This document shows positions 33,261 to 44,452 of a stretch of DNA of 64,000 bases, piece by piece. The stretch is taken from the NCBI RefSeq assembly GCF_958295425.1, contig NC_081145.1, forward strand, positions 27,355,889 to 27,419,888, read 5' to 3'. The notes beneath the pieces were generated by a model, which did no database searches, was not told the DNA's origin, and saw nothing but the letters and a program-made list of their open reading frames with translations. The position numbers and the translations under genes are program-made. The stretch is from Solea solea. Its lineage: Eukaryota; Chordata; Actinopteri; Pleuronectiformes; Soleidae. Numbering within the stretch: position 1 is the stretch's first letter; each line of letters starts with the position of its first letter.

Positions 33261-33626
33261 GGGCTGTGACGTTTTCTGGCCCAACCAGTGGAAATTTGGA
33301 GGGCCAGGCACAGCTTATTAGAAATAGCCAGGCTGAATTATTAGTCAACGGGCTTTTTGTCATTAACACTTGCTAGAAAGTGACAAATAGTAACTGCTAG
33401 CTTGAGCTGTGATGGATATGTTTGTTAGCTGATGTCACTAGCTAGCATAAAATAACAGCTACTATGCTAAAGGTAGCATGTCCAAGACAGTCAATCAGTG
33501 AAGCACTGACACTACCTGCTAACCTTTCACACATTCCTGTCGTTGAAAAGCAAGCTAACACACGTATCTCATCTCATCCCACAAACCAATCCATGCAACA
33601 CAGTATACTGTATATATATAGAAATA

Positions 33627-33632
33627 TTTATT
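33627..33632 (-). terminator. SYT9: Polyadenylation signal of SYT9 (predicted)
   Basis: AATAAA on the minus strand, about 1.65 kb downstream of the proposed stop codon at 35281-35279. Earlier signals could be used. Confidence 0.4.
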
Positions 33633-35229
33633 AATAACATCTGAATGGACAATTAACACACTCTGCCTTAAATGGTCATAATACATCTCGTGTTTAGAGA
33701 ATGATTAGTATCACAACAAAAAGAGAGATTTAAAAGAAATGACGCATGCACCGAAGAAGCTACAAACACACAAGTTTGTCCTCATCAGTCGTGACGTGTG
33801 TCCAATACAAAGACATAAAATATACTGGTATTCATCTTAATTAAAAAAATAACAAAAAAAACACTGTCTCATTAAAACAAGCACAGGGGTGTGGTCCTTA
33901 TTTACTTATTAAAATCAAGATCTGCAAGTTATTCCCATTAAAAGATGATGAAAATGTAAGAAAATGGCTTACTGAATGTTCCAATGTTGATCCTGGATCG
34001 GCAACTTAATCCACATTTGTACCCTGGTTCTTCGTGAACCAGGTCCAATCACTCCACCAATCAATCAAACAGAACGTCTTTGGCAGACGTTGTCACGGCC
34101 AAAAAAATTTGGAAACCAGATTATCGTACTTTGAAATAAGCAATGTTGCTGCTAATTCATTCCCTTGTATTTTGACCACACCCCGAAAAACAAAGTTAGA
34201 CAATTAAACATGCAGTAATTAAAACATGGTATGTTCCATTCGTCTACTGCTTTACATTCTTGGTGAAAACCACTGTCAGTTTAAACCTTAACATCTGAGG
34301 AGATCTTTGCTAAAGTCGTCTGCTGCAGTAAAACCTACGGTTTACACCAAGAAAATCCTCCTGTGTTTCGTTCAGGTTATTTTTACTTCATAATTAATGC
34401 AGGAAAGAGTTCAGTGTTCAGCACAACAATCTTCTCATTTTTTAATTATCTCTAATCATGTCATGATGTGTTCACACCAAACGTGACGCACTTTTTCACT
34501 CTAGGTGACGCAAATCTCCCAAAATTGATCTCCAGCAAAGAAATTCATCTACCATAATGTCACAGGTTGTATACCGATACCGAGTGAGGAATTTGGACGA
34601 CCTGTTTTGTTCTGAAAATATGTAAATGCCACTTAGTTTAAGCTATGATTGCAATTTAGTAAACTTAGCTCTAGCATTATTCCCAGATGAGGGGGTTGCC
34701 AGTTCTATCAATGACCTGAAGATCGCTAGGAAAAAACCACGCCACCTAAGGTGTGAACGCACCATTAACACAACAATAACAGCTGATCACACACACAAAT
34801 CACTAGCCACAGCTCCACACACACTCACCTTAAATTAATGCTTTTGGTCCACACACCCGTTTAAGAAAAACGACAAAAAGAAGCTTGACCAGATAGATCA
34901 TCTCAAACTGTTAATACGGTCAATAACAACTCAAACAGTTAGTTTAGTTGGAATGTCGTTAAGTGTTTTTTTTTTTTTGTTTGTTTTTTTTGGTCGTGAA
35001 GACACATGAGGAAGTAAGAAGTGGTGGTTAGCCTTTGGAAAAGTCTAAACACAATTAAACCTATACAGTAGTTCAATCTAATAAGACATTGGTTAGAGTA
35101 ATGGTTTTATAGCTGATGTTACTACCAAGATCGCTTGTTCGACACAACTTGTAATTCATGTCTAAATGTTTCTGGAAGTCCATCACTCGACGTTCCAACC
35201 ACCCGCACCTGAGGCTGTGTGTGTCTGTC

Positions 35230-35275
<46 letters not shown>

Positions 35276-35278
35276 CGC
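33633..35278 (-). other. SYT9: SYT9 3' UTR (predicted)
   Basis: It begins (on the minus strand) just after TGA with an approximately 45-nt (CA)n tract (+ strand GT at about 35219-35272). The rest is AT-rich with no ORF of note. It depends on the tail exon being correct. Confidence 0.4.
35219..35272. repeat. (GT)n microsatellite
   Basis: GT tract with a few GTCT units at the left. On the minus strand it is a CA tract seven bases after the SYT9 stop. Confidence 0.85.
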
Positions 35279-35356
35279 TCATGGAGACGGTGGCGTCTTC
35301 AGTGAATTGGTGGATCCTCCTTGGCTTCCGCTGCCTGCCGCTCCCTGTCCAACCCA
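35279..35356 (-). CDS. SYT9: SYT9 last coding exon (proposed C-terminal tail)
   Basis: The upstream exon ends ...WHPLIE with a consensus donor (gag/gtacgc). Here an acceptor (tttgttttggtccag) opens phase 0 into 25 codons: [20 protein letters not shown] then TPPSP and TGA. The Gly/Ser-rich, Pro-ending tail resembles in style the tail of SYT10 and differs from the short mammalian SYT9 ending. Chosen because donor phase, acceptor, stop and a following untranslated-like region all fit. Another tail exon elsewhere in 33.6-39.1 kb is possible. Confidence 0.5.
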   Translation of the reverse strand, partial: WVGQGAAGSGSQGGSTNSLKTPPSP

Positions 35357-38300
35357 CTGGACCAAAACAAAACACAAAGACAGAGAGAGAGAGAGTATGT
35401 GCCGTTCCTTTGCATCATTAAGTTTGTTACAGGCGTACATTAAACACAAAAAGTGAAAAATGAAGTGCGATGATTAAAAAAAAACAAAAGAAAAACTGAT
35501 GGTGGCAGAATATCGTGAGGTACTGCATGCAAATGCTGTGATGGTAGTCTTAAGATATCATCACCTTAGATGATGGAGTGCGGAATAAAGCCAGTGTGTA
35601 GCAGCAGAGTATGTATCATATCATCAGAGTTTGGAAGAATTGTCTGGCCCTTGGATAAAAATGCTGATCAATGTACATTTTTTTCACAGATTCCTATACT
35701 GTGCATTTAAAGATCGAAAGGTCTAACAGGCTTGACCTTGGTCCTTGACCACCCAAAACTAAACTCTTAATCTGAGAGTCCATAACCAAGTTTCCCCCCC
35801 CCCCATGAGCGCCAAGAATCAAAGCTGTCATTTGTTTTTTCAAAAAAGGCAAGAGCGTTATAGCAAGTAGACATGGCTATCGTTGGCTAATCGGCAAAAA
35901 TGTCTCCGTCAGTCGACCTTGATCTGAGAGTGTGTTAAAAGCATTCTCCTGAGGCACACATTATGTGAAGCACTGAGGGAAAAAAAGAACTTGGTCAGTT
36001 TTAGGGAGTGACTCATAGATTGTATTCTGATGTATGACCTCAAGGCTCTAGTAAATTATCCGATTAGTCCTTGCTCCCACTGTGCACCACATAAGTAATG
36101 ACTCACAACTTTAAATTGGCTTTAAAAGCTGAGTCATTTATTTTCTATGGTACATAAACTGCTTGTCGCAGCTTTTAGTTGTCAGTCATGTTCGGCCTGT
36201 CAACGGGTAAAAGCAGTTAGTTAAGTGAGTCATCTGGTTGGTAAAATAATTGAAATGTATGCTCATTATACGTTATCTGGCCTGATTTCAAATGGAGATG
36301 TCACTGGAGAAAATGCACAGAATCACAGACATGTTCATTAGAGACGGGATAAAAAATCCCGGGGTCCAGCCTCTCTCTCTCTCTCTCTCTCTCTCCTAAT
36401 GAGCATCACTCGACCTCTTCTGTAATAAAAAGAAATAATGATGTCTGTGGTGGGCGTACATCAACAAACCCACATGAAGACCAACGATGAGAGCTAACAA
36501 GTTAGCCTCCTGCTAGCGTCTCCTGCTACGTTAGCTTCAGGAGTGTAAGGCCTTTTAACAACCAATGTTGAAGGCTATTGAGTCAGTGTCCTGCTAGATG
36601 CTGCCCATAACTTTATTAAGGCATGTTAAAGATGCCAAATGTAAGCTCATGTGAATATTTCATCGAAGGAGAAAAGAGGCGATGGCATCGATGCTAATGC
36701 ATTTCATGAAGCTGATGGTCAGCGCTTAGCATCAGAGCTCCACCTCTACTGATCTGCAGTTCAACAACAGCTCAAAATGATGGCTATTAAGTTAGCATCC
36801 TACTATCTGATGCATATTACTGTTTGTTTTCTGGAGTGGAAAATGACATTTTCAAGTCGCCAAATGTGAGAAAAGATGTTTGAAGATGAAGATGAAGATT
36901 TAACATGAAGCTGATTTTGAGCTCCTGTCTTGTTCACATGTGAGGGAACGATGGAAAGGGAGATTGACAGGCGGATCGAGGTGGTGTCTGATTTACAGGT
37001 CGATCTACGTTCCAACCCTCATCTATGGTCAAGAGCTTTGGGTAACGAGATCACGAATACAGGACTCAGCCTAAGATAAGGTGAGGAGCTCCGACATCCA
37101 GGAGGGGCTCAGAGTAGCTCCTCCAGCTGAGTTGGTTCGGGCATCTAGTTAGGATGCTTCCTTGTGGAGGTGTTTCTGGTATGTCCCTCTGGGAGGAAAC
37201 CTCTGGAGACTTGCTGGAGGGATTATATCCCTCAGCTGGTGTTCCACCTTGGTATCCCCCCGAGGAGCTGGGGGAAGAGACTGGGGAGAGGGGGCAGTGT
37301 GGGCTTTCTTGCTATGGCTGTTGCCCCCAAAACTCGCAGAAGTGGAGGATAGCGACCGTGATGTTTGCTTAACATCAGCTAGACCTCTAATCGAGGAAAA
37401 ACAACTGTCTGCAGAAAGCGTAGATTCAGGCTTTGGCAAATGGGAATGAAAAAAGCGTAAATAAACAAACCATATAACGACCAAGATTGGTGGCTAAGGA
37501 GTTTGCATCCTGCTAGCTGCTGCCTATTACGTTTAGGAATGCTAAAAAAACAGAGGAAGGATGATAGCAGACGCTAATGTGTGTCGCGGTGATGATGTCG
37601 AGCGCATCCCATTTTAAATCTTCTCACCCCGTATGCTAACTACCAGTAGATTCAGGCTTTGGCAAATGGGAATGAATTTACATGAATCAGCCCAGCATCT
37701 GGTTCAGCGTGCTCTGTTTTTTTAATGAGTGTGGGCTGAGAATTCAGAAATAGAAGCAGCTCCAGTGAATGTAACCGCCTCTCCCTGTCTCTCCCTGTCT
37801 CTCTCTCTCTGTAAGCTAGTTACCTCACAACAGAACAAGTCAAGTAGACACGAGTCCTTTTTATTATGTAATGGGTTTATTTTATTTATCTACCTCCAAA
37901 TGTCTCTTATTGTACTTTGTTGTGTCAGTTTTACATTCCATATGCTGTATTTTCTTCTGCTTCCATTTGGTATTTTTGTAATTAGTGTTTTTAACTAATT
38001 ACACACAATTTGTCTTGTATAGAAGACTATACAGATAGAATATAGGATTGTCCTAAATTATGTTTCATTCAACATTGATTTCTGTCTATTTCGCTACTGT
38101 TGTGCATGTTATGCAACTTTTGTAATTTGAATTTCAAATTCTGGTTTCCAGGGACTACAGACGAAAAAGAAAATGGCTCTTGGCTAATTCTGGCACAATT
38201 ACAGAAATGTTTATTCATGTGTACTGTTCTTGTTTAACTAAACTAATACATAAATAGATGGGAGACACTTCACATGGAATCATGGAAGATAAGAAAAGTT

Positions 38301-41300
38301 TTTCATCTTTTTCGTAGGGTGGGGCTTAACTGCTCTGATTTGTTAATCGGTCTGAATTTCTGTGTCGTTTCATGTCTTTCAATGGCTCAACTAATGGATT
38401 ATGTGTGTGGTGATTCACATGTGGTCTTCTTACATCTCAAATCAAAGCCATTACAGACGTTGCATTATAGGCTTTTTACCCCCAATACCTCACAAGCTGA
38501 CCGCCGTTTAATTATGAAGACATTAGGAGTTGGTGTAGAAACACTTTCTTTTCATGATGACTTGAAGCGACAGTGGACTTGTCATCAAGAACCACCAGCA
38601 TGTCAAACATTTTACATATGTTGTAAAATATTTTGACATGAGTGATGTGAATCTCATGAGAATCTCCTCAACCTCTGGATGTCCTATGTGTTGATTTAAT
38701 GCTAGCATGCTAAAACAATAAGCCAGGAGTCAGCAAGTAATTCAAATATCGTTCCAAGCAATTGAATACCTGACCAAAAATAATCAGATTTGAAATTATT
38801 GTACAATCATTTTTTTCAGAATAAAAGCTCTGAAACTACTTAAATTACTATTTTTTTTAAATCTGATTTTTGGGCCAGATATTCATGGTGGCGGACCACT
38901 TTTGGCCCATGGGCTGCCAGTTGCTGATCACTACAAGATAATGTACTTAATTTGAGGAAATGTAAAAGCCTTAAATTAAAACCCAGCAAAGACAATAGCA
39001 TTGCTGGAGACTTGACGAGTCTCATCTCACCTCTTTTATCTTGTCCTTTGATGATTGCATGAAAAAGGATCATGAAAATGATTTCATTGCTTTAAAAACA
39101 TCCATCGACAAACACCGTACCAGTGCACAGAGTGGTGCGTACCTCTATGAGCGGGTGCCAGTGCGCGATGGGTTTCCGTGGGTACGAGAGCATTTCACTC
39201 CAGTGTTCTCGGCCCAGGCTCTCAGCCTCGTTGCCCACCCTGCACACTCCAATCACTTCATTGTGTCCGACCCTGCGGGGCAGCAAATAATTCACACATG
39301 AACGACATAAATGGAAACAACAAGGTTGCCTTTTTTTTTTTCAACTTTCCTCTTTGCAACTGTCATAAACACGTCTCACAATAAACATTCTGGAAAAGAG
39401 AAAACCTTCTAACCCGAGGCCTTTTCTCTTATCTCTTTCCAGACCTCCCAAATATAAATAATATATGCATGAACTAACATATGGAGGCAATTAATCAAGC
39501 ATGACAACTGGAGCTCTTTTGCTCCCATAATGCTAATTTATGGAATTTGATCCAGTTGCGTCACTACCTTTTTGAAAACCCACAGAAAACACTGAAATTC
39601 AGACATTAAAATTTACATATTCAGATTATTTTATAGAGATTATGTTGGAAAACTAGAACTCACTTCACACTTCCAAAGTGATTCAAGCAACTCTTACTAA
39701 CTCTTAATCTTAAGAGGGAGTATTGCGTAAATGCCCATACCAGCGCAGAAAAGATGCATGGAGGTATGTAGGGTAGGGATGGAGATAACGTTTGGGACGG
39801 ACAGACCTTTTAAAACCGAATGGTGTCTGTGTAAACTAACTATTGACTAATTACTCTTAAAAGAGTCTCTCTTTACTAATGACCTCTCTGTGTTAAAATG
39901 CAGGCAGTAATAAAAACATGGCGCCACGTAACGTACCGATCATAGTCCATGACGGCTATGAGCAGGCTGATCTGGTCGATGTTCTCAGGAGGAACATCGA
40001 ACACGATGGCCTCGTTGTACACCGGGTTCAGAGTGTTCCGCTTGGTCGACGTCTTCCTCTTCTTTAGCCTCCGCCCCTCACACATCAGGGAAACTTTCAC
40101 GTACGGATCTGGACACAAAGATCGTGGGTCTTTTAGCATCAGCATCAGAATGTATGGAACATTTATAAAACACTACAGAGAGGAAGCCAAAAATAGCGCA
40201 CTTTCATACACATTTAACGACCCCTGCAGTAACACCGCACTGACCTGAGGCTCCAGTGATGTCCATGGCTTTCAGATTTCTGGCTTTGATCATGGTGATG
40301 GTGAGCCTGCCAGCCGTGGGGAGATAGCACAGTGAGAACATCAGCTCTCCCAGGTCCACGTTGTCCTGCAAGATTAGATCAACATTATTTCTTATTTCAA
40401 TAACAAGCACTAAACCAAAGTTATATCATCATTGGCCATTACTCTGTCTGTTTCCATTGCAACGGAAGAAACACACACACAGAGTGATTCTCATGTAAAC
40501 CACATCTTAAATATTTTACAAGCAGAATCATAATACAACACTCGAGAGAGTCATTTGTTCCCTCCTCCACGGAGGTTCTGATTTCATCACCTGAGTATGT
40601 TCCCATTAAAATTCTGGTAAGAATCTGTCTACTGATACATATTTGGATATCATTTGGTACGTGTATGCAGGATTAGACACTCCCCCATCATACTAACTTC
40701 CATCTGGTCCTGATCCAGATTACAGATTTAGCGGCAATTTAACTTTCACATGGTTCAGTCCTATATTTAACAAGTTCAGATGTTTATATCTCGTGACGTA
40801 ACAGATCAGGATGAATGTTGTCATGTTTATGTATGAAGGTCATAGCTATAAGCAGGTTCAATTATATACAGATGTTTGCATTTCAGGTGCTGGGCTCTTG
40901 TCATTGTAAGAATTGCATTTTTGTTCGGGTGAACTTGCTTTCAGAAAAAGGTGATTAACACTATTCCTGTTTTGCCCTGAGGTGTTTCCTGTTAACCCGC
41001 TTTTCCCCTGTGTGTCAAACGTGACGGCAGCAACACCGGGGAGCTCGGTGGCAAACGTTACACTGTTGACTGATTTTATACTTTATTTTTTTAACTTTCA
41101 TCCCTTTTTTAATTGATCCCAGCGCTGTCCAAGGTTGTATCACGTAAGGTTCGCATTCATGGCTAATGGCTATGCTAACAGCCGTGAGATGAACGCCTAC
41201 CTACCTCAGTTTGTTTGGGGGGAAAATAAAGCGTTCCTCTAACATTCAGCCAGGTGTAATTATCAGTGTTAGCGAGGCTTTACATGTTAAAATCACACAC

Positions 41301-44300
41301 TCACAAGCATGACCCAAAACAATCCGTGTACATGAATTTCATACACCAACAAACCTGTGTGTACATATGTATGTTTAATGAAAATCTGACCTCGTTTTCT
41401 TAACTACTCCAGAGATAATAACATCCTTGCTTTCACGACTCATCTCCATTCAGGCTCCTCTCCTAATTATCACGTCTGAAAATAACGTGTGATTGTGTGT
41501 GTGTGTGTGTGTGCACGAGCTTGTGACGCGCCCGGGGAAACTTTGACTCCTCCTTACATTTTACGCCTGAAACGCAAATAAAGGTTTAAAATTGATATTA
41601 TGTGAGAATAGGCGAAGGCATAATAAGATATTGACATGCATCACCTTTAATCAGCAAACATTTTCTTGAGCTACCTCTGTTTCCATGGACACAGATTCAA
41701 GGCAGGTTAAAGGTTATGTCTGCAATTTATTTACTGAAGCAATCTTTTTTTTTTTCTATAGTCATTCATAGCAACTCCCAAGCGAAGAAGACAAAACCTC
41801 TTGTTTGTTTTTTAGTACAAACAATATGCGACACAAAGAACTATGGACACAAATGTCTTGTGTGTCTGTCAGACATGAAGACACACACAGAGGATGTTAA
41901 CGATTTTGTATTTGGCTAATTAGCTCAGGGGCCCATTTAAAGGTCAGATGTGATGCATCTACTGGAATATAAGTAAGTGTCTTGCTCAGATATCAATAAG
42001 CGCTCCGTCTCCTGCTGATTGGGATTAATTGGAGTCCCAGCGTGTGCGCGCACTCATTGCTGTTGTGGGTCTGCTGCACAGAATTGCTAAATTGAACTAA
42101 ATTAACTTTTTCTTCGGGGGACATTCACTTCAATATGTCCATTTATATGCTCGTACACCAGCATGCATACACACTGCCAGCACGAGCATTTCATTGTGTT
42201 TTGGTGCGGGTACAGCATAATGCTGCTCTATGCTGGTCTTTGCTGGTCCATGTTGGTCTATGCTGGTCTATGCTGGTCTTTGCTGGTCTTTGCTGGTCCA
42301 TGTTGGTCTTTGCTGGTCTTTGCTTGTCTTTGCTGGTCCATGTTGGTCTATGCTGGTCTTTGCTGGTCCATGTTGGTCTATGCTGGTCTTTGCTGGTCCA
42401 TGTTGGTTTACGCTGGTCTTTGCTGGTCTATGCTGGTCCATGCTGGTCTATGCTGGTCTACATTAGTATATGCTGGTCTATATTGGTATATGCTCATCTA
42501 CATTGGTCTATGCTGGTCCATGTTGGTCTATGCTGGTCCATGTTCTAGGCTGGTCCATGTTGGTCTATGCTGTTCTATGCTGGTCCATGTTGTTCTATGG
42601 TGGTCCATGTTGTTCTATGCTGGTCCATGTTGTTCTATGCTGGTCTATGGTGGTCCATGTTGTTCTATGCTGGTCTATGCTGGCCCATTTTGGTCTATGC
42701 TTTTCTATGCTGGTCTATGCTGGTCCATGTTGGTCTATGCTTTTCTATGTTGGTCTATGCTGGTCCATGTTGTTCTATGCTGGTCTATGGTGGTCCATGT
42801 TGTTTTATGCTGGCCCATTTTAGGTTTTTCCAGCAGTGTTTTCTGACATTTATTGCAACAATTATTGATATAAGTGATTATGATGAGAACCTTAAATGGT
42901 GACAACATTAAAAGGTTTGGCTGTTATCATTCATCCCTTCATACACATAACGTTGGTTCAAAGTTCATGACGTTGTGACCACGTGAGGAGTTGAGTCATC
43001 ATGCATGTTGCTCAAGCATAAATCCCCCTCTGACACTCCATCGTCATGGCTCATTGGAGCCTCAGGTGTGAATGCAGCTTGTTATGTGTCACACGTACAC
43101 ACACACACACACGGAAACTTGTTTTTATATCTTAGTGAGGACATAATAGATTCCCTAGCCCCTTACCCTAACCCTCTATTGGAGGATTGTTGCGCCTCAA
43201 ACCGTTTGCTGTATGAATGTGGCTGAGGTGGTGTGTGTAGCTCACTAATGCATATTCCACACAAATGATGGGAAATTCTCTAAATTTGATGCAAGTTGTG
43301 CTAATAGAAAAATATGAAAAATATGGTTGGTTGCTTCTACTGCTGATTTATCAGAATAGAAGCCATGTGACAAATGTCTGTGTTGTATGTGCTATATTAA
43401 AATTAACAATCTACACTAGATGGCAAAAACAAAACAAAATAATATTTTTATATAATTGGAAAAATATATTTAGAAATTAAGGGACTAGCCTAAACCACCA
43501 CAACTAAGTGCCTAACCCTTAAAACAGCTCTTAACCCTGTGTCTCCACAAAGTGTTTTTTGGACCTCACAAAGATATAAATGCAAATACACTCACACACG
43601 GTCTGGTTTCCATGACTTCAGAAGTTACTTATATTGACTAATTATACCCTTAAAACCTAGTCTTAACCCCATTAAAAGCACTTTAAAGTTGTATGTGTTT
43701 GGTCCTCACAAAGACACACATGCAAGAACATACATACACACAAACAGGTTTATACAGCTTATCTTGTGAGGACGCTGCATTGACTTCCACTCATTTGGAC
43801 AAGCCTAAACAAAAAAATGTTGTCGCCAACCTTACCCATAACCAGTGAATACCTAACCCTAACCTAAGCACACTTCACATCCTCAGAAATGAGGTCCGTT
43901 CTGCCTCATTAGGCCATTAGGCTTTGGTCTCTATGAGATCAAGTGTTTATGCCAGAACAATGTCCTGAAGAGGAAACAAATACAAGTGTACACACACACA
44001 CACAGGCTGGGACATACCATCTCACCACTGTAAACTGGCAAGCCTGCAGCTCTCCACAGATAATGCAATATAATGTCTCCCATAACACACACACACACTC
44101 ACTCAGAGTTTTCAGAGTACGGACTGCCAGGCTCTCCTCTAACGGGCACTCAAATCAAGCCTGCGGTCAGGATTATGGTTGCCTGTGCTCGGCCAATGAA
44201 ATTAGCCCGGTGCTCTCAAGCGTTCCAATAAAAGCACAGAGAGAGTGAGAGAGAGAGAGAATGTGGACAGTCTATATTCTCCAATTACAAAACTAGCAGC

Positions 44301-44400
44301 ACCTACTCTCCCTCAGGATCCGCCGGGATTTGTGTCTACAGGCTTCTCCACTGCAGACGCTTCAATAATCTCAGGCCCAGTTTAACCAATCTCTGTCCTC

Positions 44401-44452
<52 letters not shown>

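Larger units (their letters stand above)
23888..33626. other. Intergenic region between the SPON1 and SYT9 3' ends
   Basis: A 9.7-kb stretch between convergent genes. It holds the TTAGA blocks, the right arm of the inverted repeat, (TTA)n (about 24059-24092), 'tcagaattctga' repeat (26175-26420), (GCA)13 (26731-26771), (CA)n (27186-27218, 27389-27417), a teleost-type repeat (about 27930-28130), (TA)n with (CATA)n (30248-30342), a LINE relic (30364-30625), (TTG)n (about 31317-31341), (TATG/TA)n (32699-32777) and a G/T-rich block (32830-33260). No gene was recognised. Confidence 0.7.
35357..39142 (-). other. SYT9 intron (last)
   Basis: 3.8 kb. It contains (CT)n at 36370-36395, a diverged 'gcatcctgctagctgctg' repeat series (36490-37680), a sense LINE fragment (36930-37372) and a 30-bp direct repeat (37421 and 37647). 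A 120-codon + strand frame at 38274-38636 has no recognisable domain. 38860-38935 resembles a 'gggccagat ... ggcccatggg' dispersed repeat, also at 16075-16135. Confidence 0.7.

Noticed and set aside
36930..37484. Overlapping frames in both strands as a host gene
   Set aside because: The content is a frameshifted LINE ORF C-terminus.
38274..38636. 120-codon + strand frame with scattered Cys and His
   Set aside because: Antisense within a SYT9 intron, with no recognisable family, promoter or splice partner. It is of a length expected by chance in this composition, though not formally excluded.
39092..39142. Read-through extension after PLIE in the SYT9 C2B exon
   Set aside because: The boundary gag/gtacgc is a consensus donor and the 17 extra residues match no synaptotagmin tail. 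Kept only as an alternative ending.
42135..42902. Overlapping + strand frames of 111-227 codons rich in Leu, Val, Cys, Trp and Ser
   Set aside because: They are translations of the 10-bp minisatellite, which lacks stop codons in all three frames. There is no domain, splice context or conservation.
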